This document shows positions 7,782 to 16,164 of a stretch of 64,000 nucleotides of DNA, piece by piece. A program made the translations under genes and the position numbers. Each line of letters opens with the position of its first letter. Positions within the stretch are counted from its first letter, which is position 1. The notes beneath the pieces were generated by a model that made no database searches, was not told the DNA's origin, and worked only from the letters and a program-made list of their open reading frames with translations. Source of the DNA: Streptomyces lienomycini (GTDB lineage: Bacteria > Actinomycetota > Actinomycetes > Streptomycetales > Streptomycetaceae); contig NZ_CP116257.1 of NCBI RefSeq assembly GCF_027947595.1, positions 6,818,001 to 6,882,000 of the forward strand, written 5' to 3'.

Positions 7782-8753
7782 TTGAAGAGGCTGTCGTCGG
7801 TCGACGTGTGCTCCGGCGCGGGAGGTCTCGCGCTGGGCCTGGAGCTGGCGGGCTTTGACCCCGTGCTCCTCTTGGACAGCAACAGGCAGGCATGCGAGAC
7901 CCTGCGGCACAACAGACCGTCGTGGAACGTGCTCGAAATGGATCTCCTGGACTTCGACCCTCTCGAGCACCAGGTGAGCTACGACGTGGACCTTCTTTCG
8001 GCCGGCCTGCCACGCGTAAGGTCGTCTGCGACGACGAAAAGGGTGGAAACGGGGCAGGAACTCAAACTCCTCAAGGCGACCATCTATCTGGCCCACGCCG
8101 TTCGACCCCGCGCCCTTCTGATCGAGAACGTCCCGGAACTGGTGGACGGCGCCGCCTTCGACGAGGTGCGCGACTTCGTCCGGGGCGAGCTTCTGCACCT
8201 CGGCTACGGATTCCACTGGTTCATCCTCAACGCCACTGACTTCGGCGTCCCGCAAGACCGACGGCAGGGAGTGATGGTGGCTCTCAAAGAACCGTACGCC
8301 GACCGATTCCGCCCGCCGGAGTCCGCCGTGGTCAAACACCTCACCGTGGGTGAAGCCCTGCGCTCGTCGATGTCAGAACGCGGATGGACCGGAGCGGATG
8401 CATGGGCACAGCAAGCGAACCGCGTCGCACCGACCCTCGTGGGCGGCTCGGAGAATCGCGGCGGCGCCGACCTGGGCCCGAGCGGCACCAAGAAGGCATG
8501 GGCCCGCATGGGCGTCAACGCCGTCTCGCTGAGCGACGAGGTGCCCGGCCCGGACGGCACCCAGGAGTCGGACAATTCCGGGTCCCCCTTGAAGAAGATC
8601 ACTGTCGACCAGGCCGCACTTCTTCAGTCCTTCCCCAAGGACTGGGAGATCACCGGCCGGAAAACGGTCCGGTACCGGCAGATCGGCCACGCCTCTCCTC
8701 CGCCGGTGGGGGAAGCACTCGGTCTGGCCATCGCCCGCACGCTGCGTTCCTGA
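7782..8753 (+). CDS. cytosine-5 methyltransferase homologue lacking the catalytic cysteine
   Basis: A 323-residue member of the C5 DNA methyltransferase family. Motif I (DVCSGAGGLALGLE), motif VI (LLIENVPEL), motif VIII (GVPQDRRQG) and motif X (QIGHASPP) are present, so cofactor binding and fold look intact. Motif IV should read PC; here it is AGLPRVRSS, with Arg78 (bases 8013-8015) in place of the nucleophilic cysteine. It is therefore probably catalytically dead, or a regulatory subunit of the intact enzyme encoded next. TTG start with AGGGAAGGGG upstream. Co-directional with vsr and the second methyltransferase. Confidence 0.85.
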   Translation: MKRLSSVDVCSGAGGLALGLELAGFDPVLLLDSNRQACETLRHNRPSWNVLEMDLLDFDPLEHQVSYDVDLLSAGLPRVRSSATTKRVETGQELKLLKATIYLAHAVRPRALLIENVPELVDGAAFDEVRDFVRGELLHLGYGFHWFILNATDFGVPQDRRQGVMVALKEPYADRFRPPESAVVKHLTVGEALRSSMSERGWTGADAWAQQANRVAPTLVGGSENRGGADLGPSGTKKAWARMGVNAVSLSDEVPGPDGTQESDNSGSPLKKITVDQAALLQSFPKDWEITGRKTVRYRQIGHASPPPVGEALGLAIARTLRS

Positions 8754-8850
8754 CCGGCGAACCCGCAGGTCAGGCAGGAACCACTGGCCATCGTGCGGGT
8801 GCCTGGTACAAACCGCGCACAAGGCTGTCGGCCGGCTACACTTCCACCTC

Positions 8851-10059
8851 ATGACCCGAGCACCACATCCGGACGCACCGGTGATCGTCGACCTCTTCGC
8901 AGGCCCGGGCGGCCTGGACATCGCCGCCGAGGTGCTCGGAGTGCCCGCAATCGGCGTGGAGTGGGAGAAGTCGACCCGCGCGACGCGGGACGCCGCCCAC
9001 CTTCGCACCACCGCGGTGGGTGACGTGGCGAAGGTGAACCCACTCGATCCCGAGGTGCGCTCAGCTCGCGTCCTGGCCGGCGGCCCGCCTTGTCAGACGT
9101 ATTCGGTGGCGGGCAACCGCGAAGGGCACAAGGCTCTCGACGAGGTTGTGGACCTGGCCGAGCTGGTGGGCAGCAGCAGGACTGTGGGAGCGCTGGAGAA
9201 GTCATGGGCAGAGGTGGAACGGAGAGCCGTCGACCTGGAATGGGCCGACGAGCGTACAGGCCTCGTACTCCAACCTCTGCGGTGGATCGTCGAGAAGGGC
9301 CTCAAGTCCGATCCCTACGAAGTGGTGGTGTTGGAGCAGGTTCCCACCGTTCTTCCGGTGTGGAAGAAGTACCGCGAGATCCTTCGAGGCCTCGGATACG
9401 ACGCGGAGTGCGAACTGCTGCACACCGAGGAATACGGGGTACCACAGACGCGTCGCCGTGCGGTGTTGATCGCCCGTTACCGAGGAAGCGGAAGAGGTCG
9501 GAGCCTGGAGTTCCCGCCTCTCACACATCAGCGCTACCGAAAGGGTGCGACGCGCCTCCCCGCTCAGCGGCCCACGGATTCCACGAACGCCCTCCAGCAG
9601 AACTCGCTCTTTGGTTCCCAGGCCCCGCCCTCGATCGGACCATGGGTCTCCATGGGAGACGCGCTCAGGGAATCGCGCGCCTCGGACTTCGTCGTACGCT
9701 CCAACTACGGCTCGGGTGGAGACCCCAAGAAGCGAGGGCTTCGCGTCTCCGACGCGCCGGCGGCCACGATCACCGGCAAGGTTCGCCGCAACACGGTCTT
9801 CGACCTCAAGGGGTACGACCAGGACGGCGAACCGGAGTTGGGTCCGGAACAGGACCGTTTCAGTTTCCGCGAAGCCGGTCTGCTGCAAACCTTCCCGGCC
9901 GAGTACCCCTGGCGCGGCACGGATGTCGCACAGCAAATCGGTAACGCGATCCCGCCCCTGTTGGGCGTACACATCCTGTGCACAGCACTGGGACTGAGCG
10001 AGGATCGCAAAGAACAGGCCATCGAGAGCCTCAGGACTTGGCGCCCTTCTCAACACTAA
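8851..10059 (+). CDS. DNA (cytosine-5)-methyltransferase, complete motif set
   Basis: A 402-residue C5 methyltransferase that transfers a methyl group from S-adenosylmethionine to cytosine in a specific DNA site. Motif I is DLFAGPGGLD, motif IV is GGPPCQTYS with catalytic Cys81, motif VI is the variant VLEQVPTV, motif VIII is GVPQTRRRAV, and motif X is QQIGNAIPP. The region of about residues 210-310 is the target-recognition domain. Ninety-seven bases separate it from the cysteine-less homologue, so a two-subunit enzyme is possible. The recognition site cannot be predicted. Its likely role is protection of self DNA in the surrounding defence island. Confidence 0.92.
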   Translation: MTRAPHPDAPVIVDLFAGPGGLDIAAEVLGVPAIGVEWEKSTRATRDAAHLRTTAVGDVAKVNPLDPEVRSARVLAGGPPCQTYSVAGNREGHKALDEVVDLAELVGSSRTVGALEKSWAEVERRAVDLEWADERTGLVLQPLRWIVEKGLKSDPYEVVVLEQVPTVLPVWKKYREILRGLGYDAECELLHTEEYGVPQTRRRAVLIARYRGSGRGRSLEFPPLTHQRYRKGATRLPAQRPTDSTNALQQNSLFGSQAPPSIGPWVSMGDALRESRASDFVVRSNYGSGGDPKKRGLRVSDAPAATITGKVRRNTVFDLKGYDQDGEPELGPEQDRFSFREAGLLQTFPAEYPWRGTDVAQQIGNAIPPLLGVHILCTALGLSEDRKEQAIESLRTWRPSQH

Positions 10060-10159
10060 GTCAGTTGTTCGACTCACCGTGCCGGCCGGCGGGCCGCTTG
10101 CAGTGCCGTGTCCCAGCTACTCTGCCCGCAGAAGGGGCGCGCGGGGGCGGCGTGGCGGG

Positions 10160-10687
10160 CTACGGCCTCCACTCGTGTCTGTAGTTGGCGTGAGTTGCGT
10201 ACGGCAGCGCGAGGATTCGTAGGGTCTCGCAGCCAGATGTCGGATCGTCGCCGGCCCAGCCACAGACGGCACAGTGGACACCGTATGCGCCCGACTGCGA
10301 GCGCCTGGCGCTGAGGGGCCGGCGCCGCCGCCGTCGCTGTCGCCCGTAGTGCTGCCCCATGCCTGCGGACCCTCGGGGGGCATCCACATCCCTATCAGCG
10401 TCTGCGGACCCCCGGGGGGCATCCACAACCCTATGAGCGTGCAGCTTCAGCAGTCGCCGCTTGGAGCGGATGTCAGCGAGGACACGGGCACACTGGATGT
10501 CCTGAAGGTATGCGTCCCAACCGGCCAAGCAGTGAATCCGCGCATCACTGCCGATGGAATGGAACACCCAGCCTTCCTCACCGGCCAGGCCATTTTCCCG
10601 CCACTTCCACGGGCCCTTGGGCATTGCACGTACGCGTGCTTCTTGCTCGTCGAGTCGTGTGTGGAGAAACTCCACGAGGTGGACCAA
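10160..10687 (-). CDS. DUF6221-like protein with internal 13-residue duplication
   Basis: A 175-residue protein with the two ends typical of the Streptomyces DUF6221 family: VEFLHTRLDEQEARVRA at the start and LALPYATHANYRHEWRP at the end. Family function is unknown. The TTG at 10687 has GGAGGTG ideally placed upstream; a GTG at 10696 is possible. The middle carries an in-frame 39-base tandem duplication (DAPRGSA units) and an arginine run, which look like decay or slippage. A second CxxC (VHCAVCG) precedes the C-terminal motif. Expression is opposite to the methyltransferases. Confidence 0.65.
   Translation of the reverse strand: MVHLVEFLHTRLDEQEARVRAMPKGPWKWRENGLAGEEGWVFHSIGSDARIHCLAGWDAYLQDIQCARVLADIRSKRRLLKLHAHRVVDAPRGSADADRDVDAPRGSAGMGQHYGRQRRRRRRPLSARRSQSGAYGVHCAVCGWAGDDPTSGCETLRILALPYATHANYRHEWRP
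10363..10440. repeat. 39-bp tandem duplication
   Basis: Two adjacent 39-base copies (10363-10401 and 10402-10440) differing at three positions. The unit is a multiple of three and keeps the DUF6221-like reading frame open, adding 13 codons. There are only two copies with no spacer, so it is not a CRISPR array. Confidence 0.9.
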
Positions 10688-10798
10688 GTGTGTCACCTCC
10701 AGAGTCCGATACCCCGCCCGGAGTTCAGCCGGACAGGCGATCCAGGCGTTCCGCTACTCGCTACCCACCGCTCCACGCCTCAACCACTTCGAAGAGCC

Positions 10799-11308
10799 TC
10801 AGCGCCCTTCACTGCGACGTGCGAGGAGCGCGTTCTGGTAGCTCCCAAGGTCATCTTTCAGGAGGGTGGACAACCCTGGGCTCTCGACGTGGTCACCGTA
10901 GAAGCACCCCCGTATGCGGTCAACGAGACGGCGCGAGACCGTGATATCGGGAGGCGTTTCATCGATGGCTCTGTGGAGTAGCTCACGCAAATCGAAAAAC
11001 TTCATGTAGACAGCTTGCGAGAAGAAGACGCCGCACTCAAGATTGAACTCGTTAAGTTCCTGTGCGTACCGCTCGGCCCACTCACGAGTCTTGTCCTGGT
11101 TGGCGAAATCCCAGTTCACTTCGTAGCGGATGCAGATCGTCCAAATTTGCGGGTACAACTCGATCCTCTTCTTGAGGATCTCTTGGATTTGAGTCTGAAC
11201 CACCGAGTTGCGGTTGGTCCGGGTAGTGGCGCGGACCGTCAGCAGTGTTCCCAGGATGGATACGACTGCGGCGATCAATGCGACCGACACCGCGGAGCTC
11301 AGGTTCAT
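10799..11308 (-). CDS. membrane-anchored helical protein of unknown function
   Basis: A 169-residue protein with one N-terminal membrane helix (about residues 4-25, SAVSVALIAAVVSILGTLLTV). A mainly helical cytoplasmic part follows, rich in aromatic residues (ELYPQIWTICIRYEVNWDF). No family is recognised. The ATG at 11308 has only a weak ribosome site. Codon use is AT-richer than in the flanking methylase and ATPase genes, as for the 6-7 kb membrane proteins, suggesting that it came with the island or in a separate transfer. Confidence 0.7.
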   Translation of the reverse strand: MNLSSAVSVALIAAVVSILGTLLTVRATTRTNRNSVVQTQIQEILKKRIELYPQIWTICIRYEVNWDFANQDKTREWAERYAQELNEFNLECGVFFSQAVYMKFFDLRELLHRAIDETPPDITVSRRLVDRIRGCFYGDHVESPGLSTLLKDDLGSYQNALLARRSEGR

Positions 11309-11473
11309 ACACCACTTCTACCGGAGCTGTACGGTTCGAGGGAAGCCAACCACCATGGACATGGACATGTCGGGTCTCAGAAACCCTGCGAGCCCATACG
11401 GAGACTGCCACCCCAGACGTGAACGCCCACGCCCTGTGCCCAGGGGCAACCCACTCGCGGTAGACCTTCGGAC

Positions 11474-12346
11474 TCACTCTGCCTCCGCGGCCTCCTCCCT
11501 TCCACGTACTCGCGCGTCGGCGAAGAGATCCACGAAGAGGGCGGTCAGGCGCTCCACGGACTCCTCGGGGGCAGGCTCCTCCGAGGGGCCGGAGGGAAGG
11601 GGGCGGTGATGCACGGAGTGCCCCTCTTCTGCCTCGTCGATCCACCGTCGGGCCGCCCCGGCGTCCCGCTCCGCGTCCGGCGCCATCACGTCGTACATCA
11701 AAGTGGCGGCGGCCGCGTTGACAGCCTTTCCCAAGGCGTTCGCCTCCCGCCCGGTGCGAACGACATCCCGCCGCAACATTCGCACCAGCGCCTGCGCCGT
11801 GGGTCTGTGGTCGATCACGTCCAGCCGTAGAACCGTGTTCAGCATGTCCTGATTACCACAGGCAACGACGACAGGTTCGTAGTCGGAACCGTTCCGGAAC
11901 AGTTCGGCCGACCACCAGAGCCTGGCGAAGGCCTGCTTGTGGTGAGGGCCCTTGAAGTACCGTCCGTTGACCGACTTCTTCGTCTCCGAGAAGTGCCGCC
12001 ACACCACGAAGTCGGGTGCCACACCGAGAGCCACGTAGTTCCACAGCGCGGAATCCGCGGCCTCCTCACGCGTCAGTCGAAGAATCGCGTGCAACCGTGG
12101 GGCGAGCCAGGCGTCGGCCTGTGTGGGCCTGTCGTCCCGGTAGATGTACATCGCGTCGTCGATCAGGTCCCGTACGGCGCCAAGTCGCATGCGGGGGCTC
12201 TCCGGCAGCGGTTCGGTCGCCTGGTTGAGAGTGATCGCGGGGACGTTGTCCTTGCCGGACAGCAGCCCGTCGGCGATGAACCTCGCCGCGTTCTCGTCCG
12301 CGAGTCGAGCCAGGTACTCGGGCAGGTGGTCGGGCCTCTCCGTCAC
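11474..12346 (-). CDS. unknown helical protein of the GHKL operon (DUF6339-like)
   Basis: A 290-residue soluble protein, third gene of the leftward operon. Its GTG overlaps the upstream stop in GTGA. It has a conserved-looking centre (DSALWNYVALGVAPDFVVWRHF and RYFKGPHHKQAFARLWWSAELFR) and an acidic C-terminal tail. It recalls the DUF6339 family, whose function is unknown; this assignment is from memory and tentative. No catalytic motif is visible. Tight coupling to the HTH-GHKL ATPase gene implies a shared complex or pathway. Confidence 0.75.
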   Translation of the reverse strand: MTERPDHLPEYLARLADENAARFIADGLLSGKDNVPAITLNQATEPLPESPRMRLGAVRDLIDDAMYIYRDDRPTQADAWLAPRLHAILRLTREEAADSALWNYVALGVAPDFVVWRHFSETKKSVNGRYFKGPHHKQAFARLWWSAELFRNGSDYEPVVVACGNQDMLNTVLRLDVIDHRPTAQALVRMLRRDVVRTGREANALGKAVNAAAATLMYDVMAPDAERDAGAARRWIDEAEEGHSVHHRPLPSGPSEEPAPEESVERLTALFVDLFADARVRGREEAAEAE

Positions 12347-13335
12347 GCCTCGTCCTCACGCTTGAGCTTGTTCAGGCCGCGTACGGTCTCCGAGAGCGCC
12401 CTGGGCACCTCGGCTCTGCGCATGGCCGCGTACTGAACGCGCGGCTGCAGTTCGGTCCACCCCGTCACCCCCACGCGCCGGCGATGCACTTCACGCAAGG
12501 CGTCCTCGAGAGACCGGTCCGGAACCACGTCGGGCAGCATCTCCCGCAGTACCTCGCCCTGCCAGCCGTGCGGGAACAGCGGGGTGCCGTCGTCCTCGAT
12601 CTCCAGGTCGCCGATGGCCGAGTGGAACACGGCGATCCACACGTCGGCGGCCATCTGGGACACCATGAGTTCGTTGACCAGGCCCTCGGGCCCGCGTCCC
12701 TCGGCACTCAGGACGTCGGTGATGCCCTCGAAGTCGGTGTTGATGTGCACAGTGGGCAGTCGTCCGGACGCGTTCACGATCCACGGGGCATCGACGAAGT
12801 TCCGCAGCCATTGCGGTCCCTTCGCGAAACCGACTTCCTTGATGTCGAAGCTCTGCTCCCGGGTCGGGACGTCGCCTCTCGTGTCGACGACCCAGTCGTC
12901 GGCCGCCTCCGCGATGATGCGTCCGGGGACACCGTCGACCGTCGCGACCACCTGGACCGTCAGGGTGGCCCGCTCGAAGACGTCGGAACGAAGCAACCGC
13001 AGGTCGCCGCGCCATTCGCGACCACCCTCCGCGTCCGGGACGAGCCTGGCGGTCACCCGGGTGTTGGTGGTCCTGTCCGTGAGTACGGCGACCACCACCA
13101 CCTCCGTCCATGGACCGTCCGGTTCCACTGCCTTGGAGGGGACCGTGGCCGACACCGTCAGCGTGGCGGTCTCCCAGTCCTCCGTCTCCGCCAGGCCGAG
13201 GGCGACGACTCGCTCGACCACGGACCGGGCGCGCGAGTCGAGTTGCTCACGCGGCTGTTCGGGCGCCTTGACCCTGGCGGCGTCCACGCGCAGGGAGACC
13301 GTGCCCCGCAGACGCGGATACGGGAAGACCTTCAC
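12343..13335 (-). CDS. unknown protein, middle gene of the GHKL operon
   Basis: A 330-residue protein. The GTG at 13335 overlaps the upstream stop in GTGA and follows GGAGAGG. It is unusually rich in beta-forming residues in the first 180 residues (TVSLRVDAARV, ATLTVSATVPS, LTVQVVATVDG), suggesting beta-sandwich repeats. A mixed C-terminal part contains LPTVHINTDFEGI. No family is recognised. Always translated with the ATPase if the overlap is used, so it is a likely partner. An upstream extension of the open frame exists but lies inside the ATPase gene and was rejected. Confidence 0.8.
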   Translation of the reverse strand: MKVFPYPRLRGTVSLRVDAARVKAPEQPREQLDSRARSVVERVVALGLAETEDWETATLTVSATVPSKAVEPDGPWTEVVVVAVLTDRTTNTRVTARLVPDAEGGREWRGDLRLLRSDVFERATLTVQVVATVDGVPGRIIAEAADDWVVDTRGDVPTREQSFDIKEVGFAKGPQWLRNFVDAPWIVNASGRLPTVHINTDFEGITDVLSAEGRGPEGLVNELMVSQMAADVWIAVFHSAIGDLEIEDDGTPLFPHGWQGEVLREMLPDVVPDRSLEDALREVHRRRVGVTGWTELQPRVQYAAMRRAEVPRALSETVRGLNKLKREDEA

Positions 13336-15467
13336 GACGGCACCTCTCCTTCGGCGGCACGCAGTTCGACCACGAGACCGCTGAGACTCGTCCTCACGGC
13401 ATGTGTCGTCGGGTCGGTCACCCCACGGAACGTCGCGGAGCGGGCCCTTTCGGCGAAGCGCAGCACGTCGTCCACGACCTCGCAGTTCTCCACCCCCAAC
13501 AGCTCGGCCCACGCGATGGTGGGCCGAGGGCCCGAACGCACTTCGAACTTGGCCACCGGGGCGAGCCTCCATGCGTGGCCGCCGGCAGGAATCCTGATCT
13601 CCCCGGTCACCTGCCAGGCACCGCCGTCCAGCACCCGGGCCTCCAGCTCCTCCAGCACCGGCAGCGTCGCCGCCGACAGCCGGGCCCGTCGCGCCTTCGT
13701 GCCGACGGTGAGCTTCGGGGCCAACCGTCCACCGCCCGCCTGCGACTTCTTCCTGGGGCGAGCCACCAGCCGTTTGATCGCCGCGTTGGTCTCTCGGGTG
13801 AGAGAGGCGACGCGCCGGTAGGCCGAGGGCGAGTAGGTGAGGGTCAGTTCCTCCGTCTGGCCCCACTTGTTGTGCTCAGGAGGCTCGGCCGCCCGCAGGA
13901 AGACTTCCGCCTCGGCCGCGTACGGAGCCCGTGAACCTGCGGCCTCACCGGCCAGCAGGACGGCCTGGAAGGGATTGACGGACAGCGAGAGCCCGGGAAC
14001 GGCGGCATCCCGCACCGTCATGCGGTTGCCCCGCATCGCCACGACGCGGTTGGGCTTCCCGTCCATGTCCTCGGCGTCGGTCACCAGGAGCACGGCGAGA
14101 TGCTCTCCCGCAGAACCCCGCCCGCCTCCGGTGGTCGGAACACTCAGAGGCACGGTGGTGGCCGCGACCTGGCCGGATTCCGTGAGCTGCTCGACTGTCG
14201 TACCGTCCAGGAACGCCCTCAACGCCCGTGTGCGGGACGGTTGGGTCACAGTGGGGTCCACACGTTCCTCGGCTACGACCACCTCACCGTTGCGCAGGGT
14301 GCGCACCGAGGCTTCCAGCAGGGGCAACCGGTCACCACCTCCGGTCATCGCGGCCCAGAAGTTCCGGCCCAGGGCCTGGACCAACCTGCGGTGCATCCCC
14401 TGGATACTGAAGGCGTCGTCGACCTCGTCGTCATCGGACGCCCGACTCGCATCGACGAGACTAGCTACGTCGTGCGCCCCCACGACGAGGAACGACGTGC
14501 CGGGTTCACCGCTTTCCCGCGTGAGGTGGAGCGATTCGACGGTCTCCTCGTCCGCCCACCAGGAACGGGCCACCGCGGCCCCGGGAGAGTCGGGATCGGG
14601 CCGCCCCAACCACGCCGGCCCCGCCCATACCTGACCGCCGACCCGCCGCCACGGCAGGTCGAGCCGCCCGACGAGACGGCGCTCGGTGCGGCCCTCGTGA
14701 GGTTCCGACAACGTGGAGTTGATGAGAACCAGACCGAGTCGACTGGTGGCCCAGAGGGTCGCCTTGCCCAAGCCGTACGAACCACCCGCCGACTTACCGG
14801 ACTTGTGGCTGTCGAGCTGCCGTCGCACCACAGCCGCGAAGCGACCGTCCTCGTAGTCGTCACCGGTAAGGCCCGCGGCGTTGTAGTCGTCCACCCGCAG
14901 CAGCACGAGACGGTCGTGGTCGTACATGTCGCGCAGTCCGGCGTCGATGACCCGGCCGACCTTCTGGTCCTGGGCGGCAGCCACCTCGTAGTGCGGGAAG
15001 AGGTCGTCCCACCGCAGTGCCTCTCGGAACCGCGCGAGCTTCTCACCGGTGAGTTCATGCAGGGTGTAACGCACCCGGACGGGCTGCCCGTTCGCGGTGA
15101 TGCGCTCGTCCAGGCTGTTCTGGCAGGTTTCCCGAGCCAGCACTTCGACATCGGCGTCGAAGGCGAACGCGGCGGCGTTGCCCAGCTCGCGACCGCCGTC
15201 GGCGTGACCGGGGCGGTGGTACCAACCCACGGGGAGGCCGGCCTGGGTGTCCGTCGTACGGGTGTGCACCGTGGCCAGGTCGGTGTTCAGCGCACGCGCG
15301 ATGCGCTCGATGGTCTCGGGCCGGGGGGCGGCACGCCCGGTGATCCACGCGGAGACCGCCGCGCGTGTCACCTCCACCTCCTGAGCCAGTTCGGTCTGCG
15401 TCATGTCGGCGAGCTTCAACTGCCGCGCCAGCCATGGACCGAAGTCCTCACCTGCGTCCACGGTCAC
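13332..15467 (-). CDS. HTH-GHKL ATPase fusion (MORC-like)
   Basis: A 711-residue protein. Residues about 12-65 form a Cro/cI-type helix-turn-helix (MTQTELAQEVEVTRAAVSAW). Residues about 100-260 form a GHKL ATPase: N-box RETCQNSLDE (Glu113, Asn117), G1 box LLRVDDYNAAGL, G2 box GGSYGLGKATLW. The remaining 450 residues are not recognised. GHKL ATPases of the MutL/MORC kind clamp DNA and occur in restriction-modification loci with Vsr and C5 methylases (established family knowledge). The fused HTH suggests that it represses its own operon; three TTTGACA half-sites lie just upstream. GTG start. First gene of a three-gene overlapping operon. Confidence 0.85.
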   Translation of the reverse strand: MTVDAGEDFGPWLARQLKLADMTQTELAQEVEVTRAAVSAWITGRAAPRPETIERIARALNTDLATVHTRTTDTQAGLPVGWYHRPGHADGGRELGNAAAFAFDADVEVLARETCQNSLDERITANGQPVRVRYTLHELTGEKLARFREALRWDDLFPHYEVAAAQDQKVGRVIDAGLRDMYDHDRLVLLRVDDYNAAGLTGDDYEDGRFAAVVRRQLDSHKSGKSAGGSYGLGKATLWATSRLGLVLINSTLSEPHEGRTERRLVGRLDLPWRRVGGQVWAGPAWLGRPDPDSPGAAVARSWWADEETVESLHLTRESGEPGTSFLVVGAHDVASLVDASRASDDDEVDDAFSIQGMHRRLVQALGRNFWAAMTGGGDRLPLLEASVRTLRNGEVVVAEERVDPTVTQPSRTRALRAFLDGTTVEQLTESGQVAATTVPLSVPTTGGGRGSAGEHLAVLLVTDAEDMDGKPNRVVAMRGNRMTVRDAAVPGLSLSVNPFQAVLLAGEAAGSRAPYAAEAEVFLRAAEPPEHNKWGQTEELTLTYSPSAYRRVASLTRETNAAIKRLVARPRKKSQAGGGRLAPKLTVGTKARRARLSAATLPVLEELEARVLDGGAWQVTGEIRIPAGGHAWRLAPVAKFEVRSGPRPTIAWAELLGVENCEVVDDVLRFAERARSATFRGVTDPTTHAVRTSLSGLVVELRAAEGEVPS

Positions 15468-15525
15468 CTGCTCTCGGGTCCTGGTCCGCTTACGACGGAC
15501 AGCAGGAACACCCTACCCGCTACCG

Positions 15526-15562
15526 TTTGACAGCGGGCACCCTGTCAAACAACCTTTGACAC
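15526..15562. promoter_or_regulatory. putative operator/promoter of the GHKL operon
   Basis: Three copies of a TTTGACA half-site: 15526-15533 (plus), 15542-15549 (minus, forming an 8-bp inverted repeat with the first across 8 bases), and 15555-15562 (plus). It lies 60-95 bases upstream of the HTH-GHKL start. Read on the minus strand, TTGACA can also serve as a -35 box. Autorepression by the HTH is inferred, not shown. Confidence 0.55.
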
Positions 15563-15608
15563 GACCCGCCGTCAACCCAGGTCTCGTCGGGTCGATTGAA
15601 TGCTCTAA

Positions 15609-15625
15609 GAACTCCTAACGAAATG
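15609..15625 (+). repeat. IS left inverted repeat
   Basis: Seventeen bases GAACTCCTAACGAAATG, exact reverse complement of 17030-17046. The TAA at 15606-15608 directly outside is repeated at the other end. Confidence 0.9.
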
Positions 15626-15647
15626 CCGTACGCGACAGCCGAGTGTG

Positions 15648-16130
15648 TCAGCGGTGACCGGACTTCTTGCGCTTCCGGCGCACACGCCATAGCACCACGG
15701 TCCCAGGATCAGAGCGCATGTGTGGCGGCACGAAACGCGCGGGCACGTTGAAGAGGATGATGCTGATCTCGCAGGCCATGCATGCCAGCACGATGAGCAC
15801 CGCAATCAGGACGACGGCTGCTTGACCACCGGTCATCTCAGCGTCCAGCAGTCCCAAAAAGACAAGAGGAGTGATTGCCCAGAGCGAGGTGGCGGTGACA
15901 CCCAAGGAGCGGACCTCGCCTCTCCTGACCTCCTGGCCGAACGGCAGGACAGTGTAGGAAGCCAAGAAGAAGTCCACCAAGTGCGCGTTGCGCCAGAGCT
16001 GGGCCGCCTTCCACGTCATGAAGGCAGCACCTGTCATCCACACGAGTCCGATCGCATAGGCCACGCCGCGTCCCCCGCTACTCATCGACCGTCTTCGCGA
16101 TCTCTTACGGTACGCCGCCTTGCGTTCCAT
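15648..16130 (-). CDS. membrane protein, IS passenger
   Basis: About 160 residues encoded inside the insertion sequence, downstream of the transposase and on the same strand. Basic N-terminus, then hydrophobic helices at about residues 20-45, 75-95 and 100-130 (VVLIAVLIVLACMACEISIILF), and a basic C-terminus. No family is recognised. The ATG at 16130 is chosen; a GTG at 16157 and an ATG at 16085 are alternatives, none with a good ribosome site. It may simply have been captured between the repeats, or confer a benefit on the element. Confidence 0.6.
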   Translation of the reverse strand: MERKAAYRKRSRRRSMSSGGRGVAYAIGLVWMTGAAFMTWKAAQLWRNAHLVDFFLASYTVLPFGQEVRRGEVRSLGVTATSLWAITPLVFLGLLDAEMTGGQAAVVLIAVLIVLACMACEISIILFNVPARFVPPHMRSDPGTVVLWRVRRKRKKSGHR

Positions 16131-16164
16131 GGCTTTAGATCGATTTGACGAGCACACTCAGGAC

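Noticed and set aside
10363..10440. Possible CRISPR array
   Set aside because: Only two directly abutting copies, no spacers, and inside a reading frame.
12343..13866. Longer start for the middle gene of the GHKL operon
   Set aside because: The extension overlaps 530 bases of the ATPase gene in another frame. GTG 13335 has a ribosome site and a GTGA overlap.
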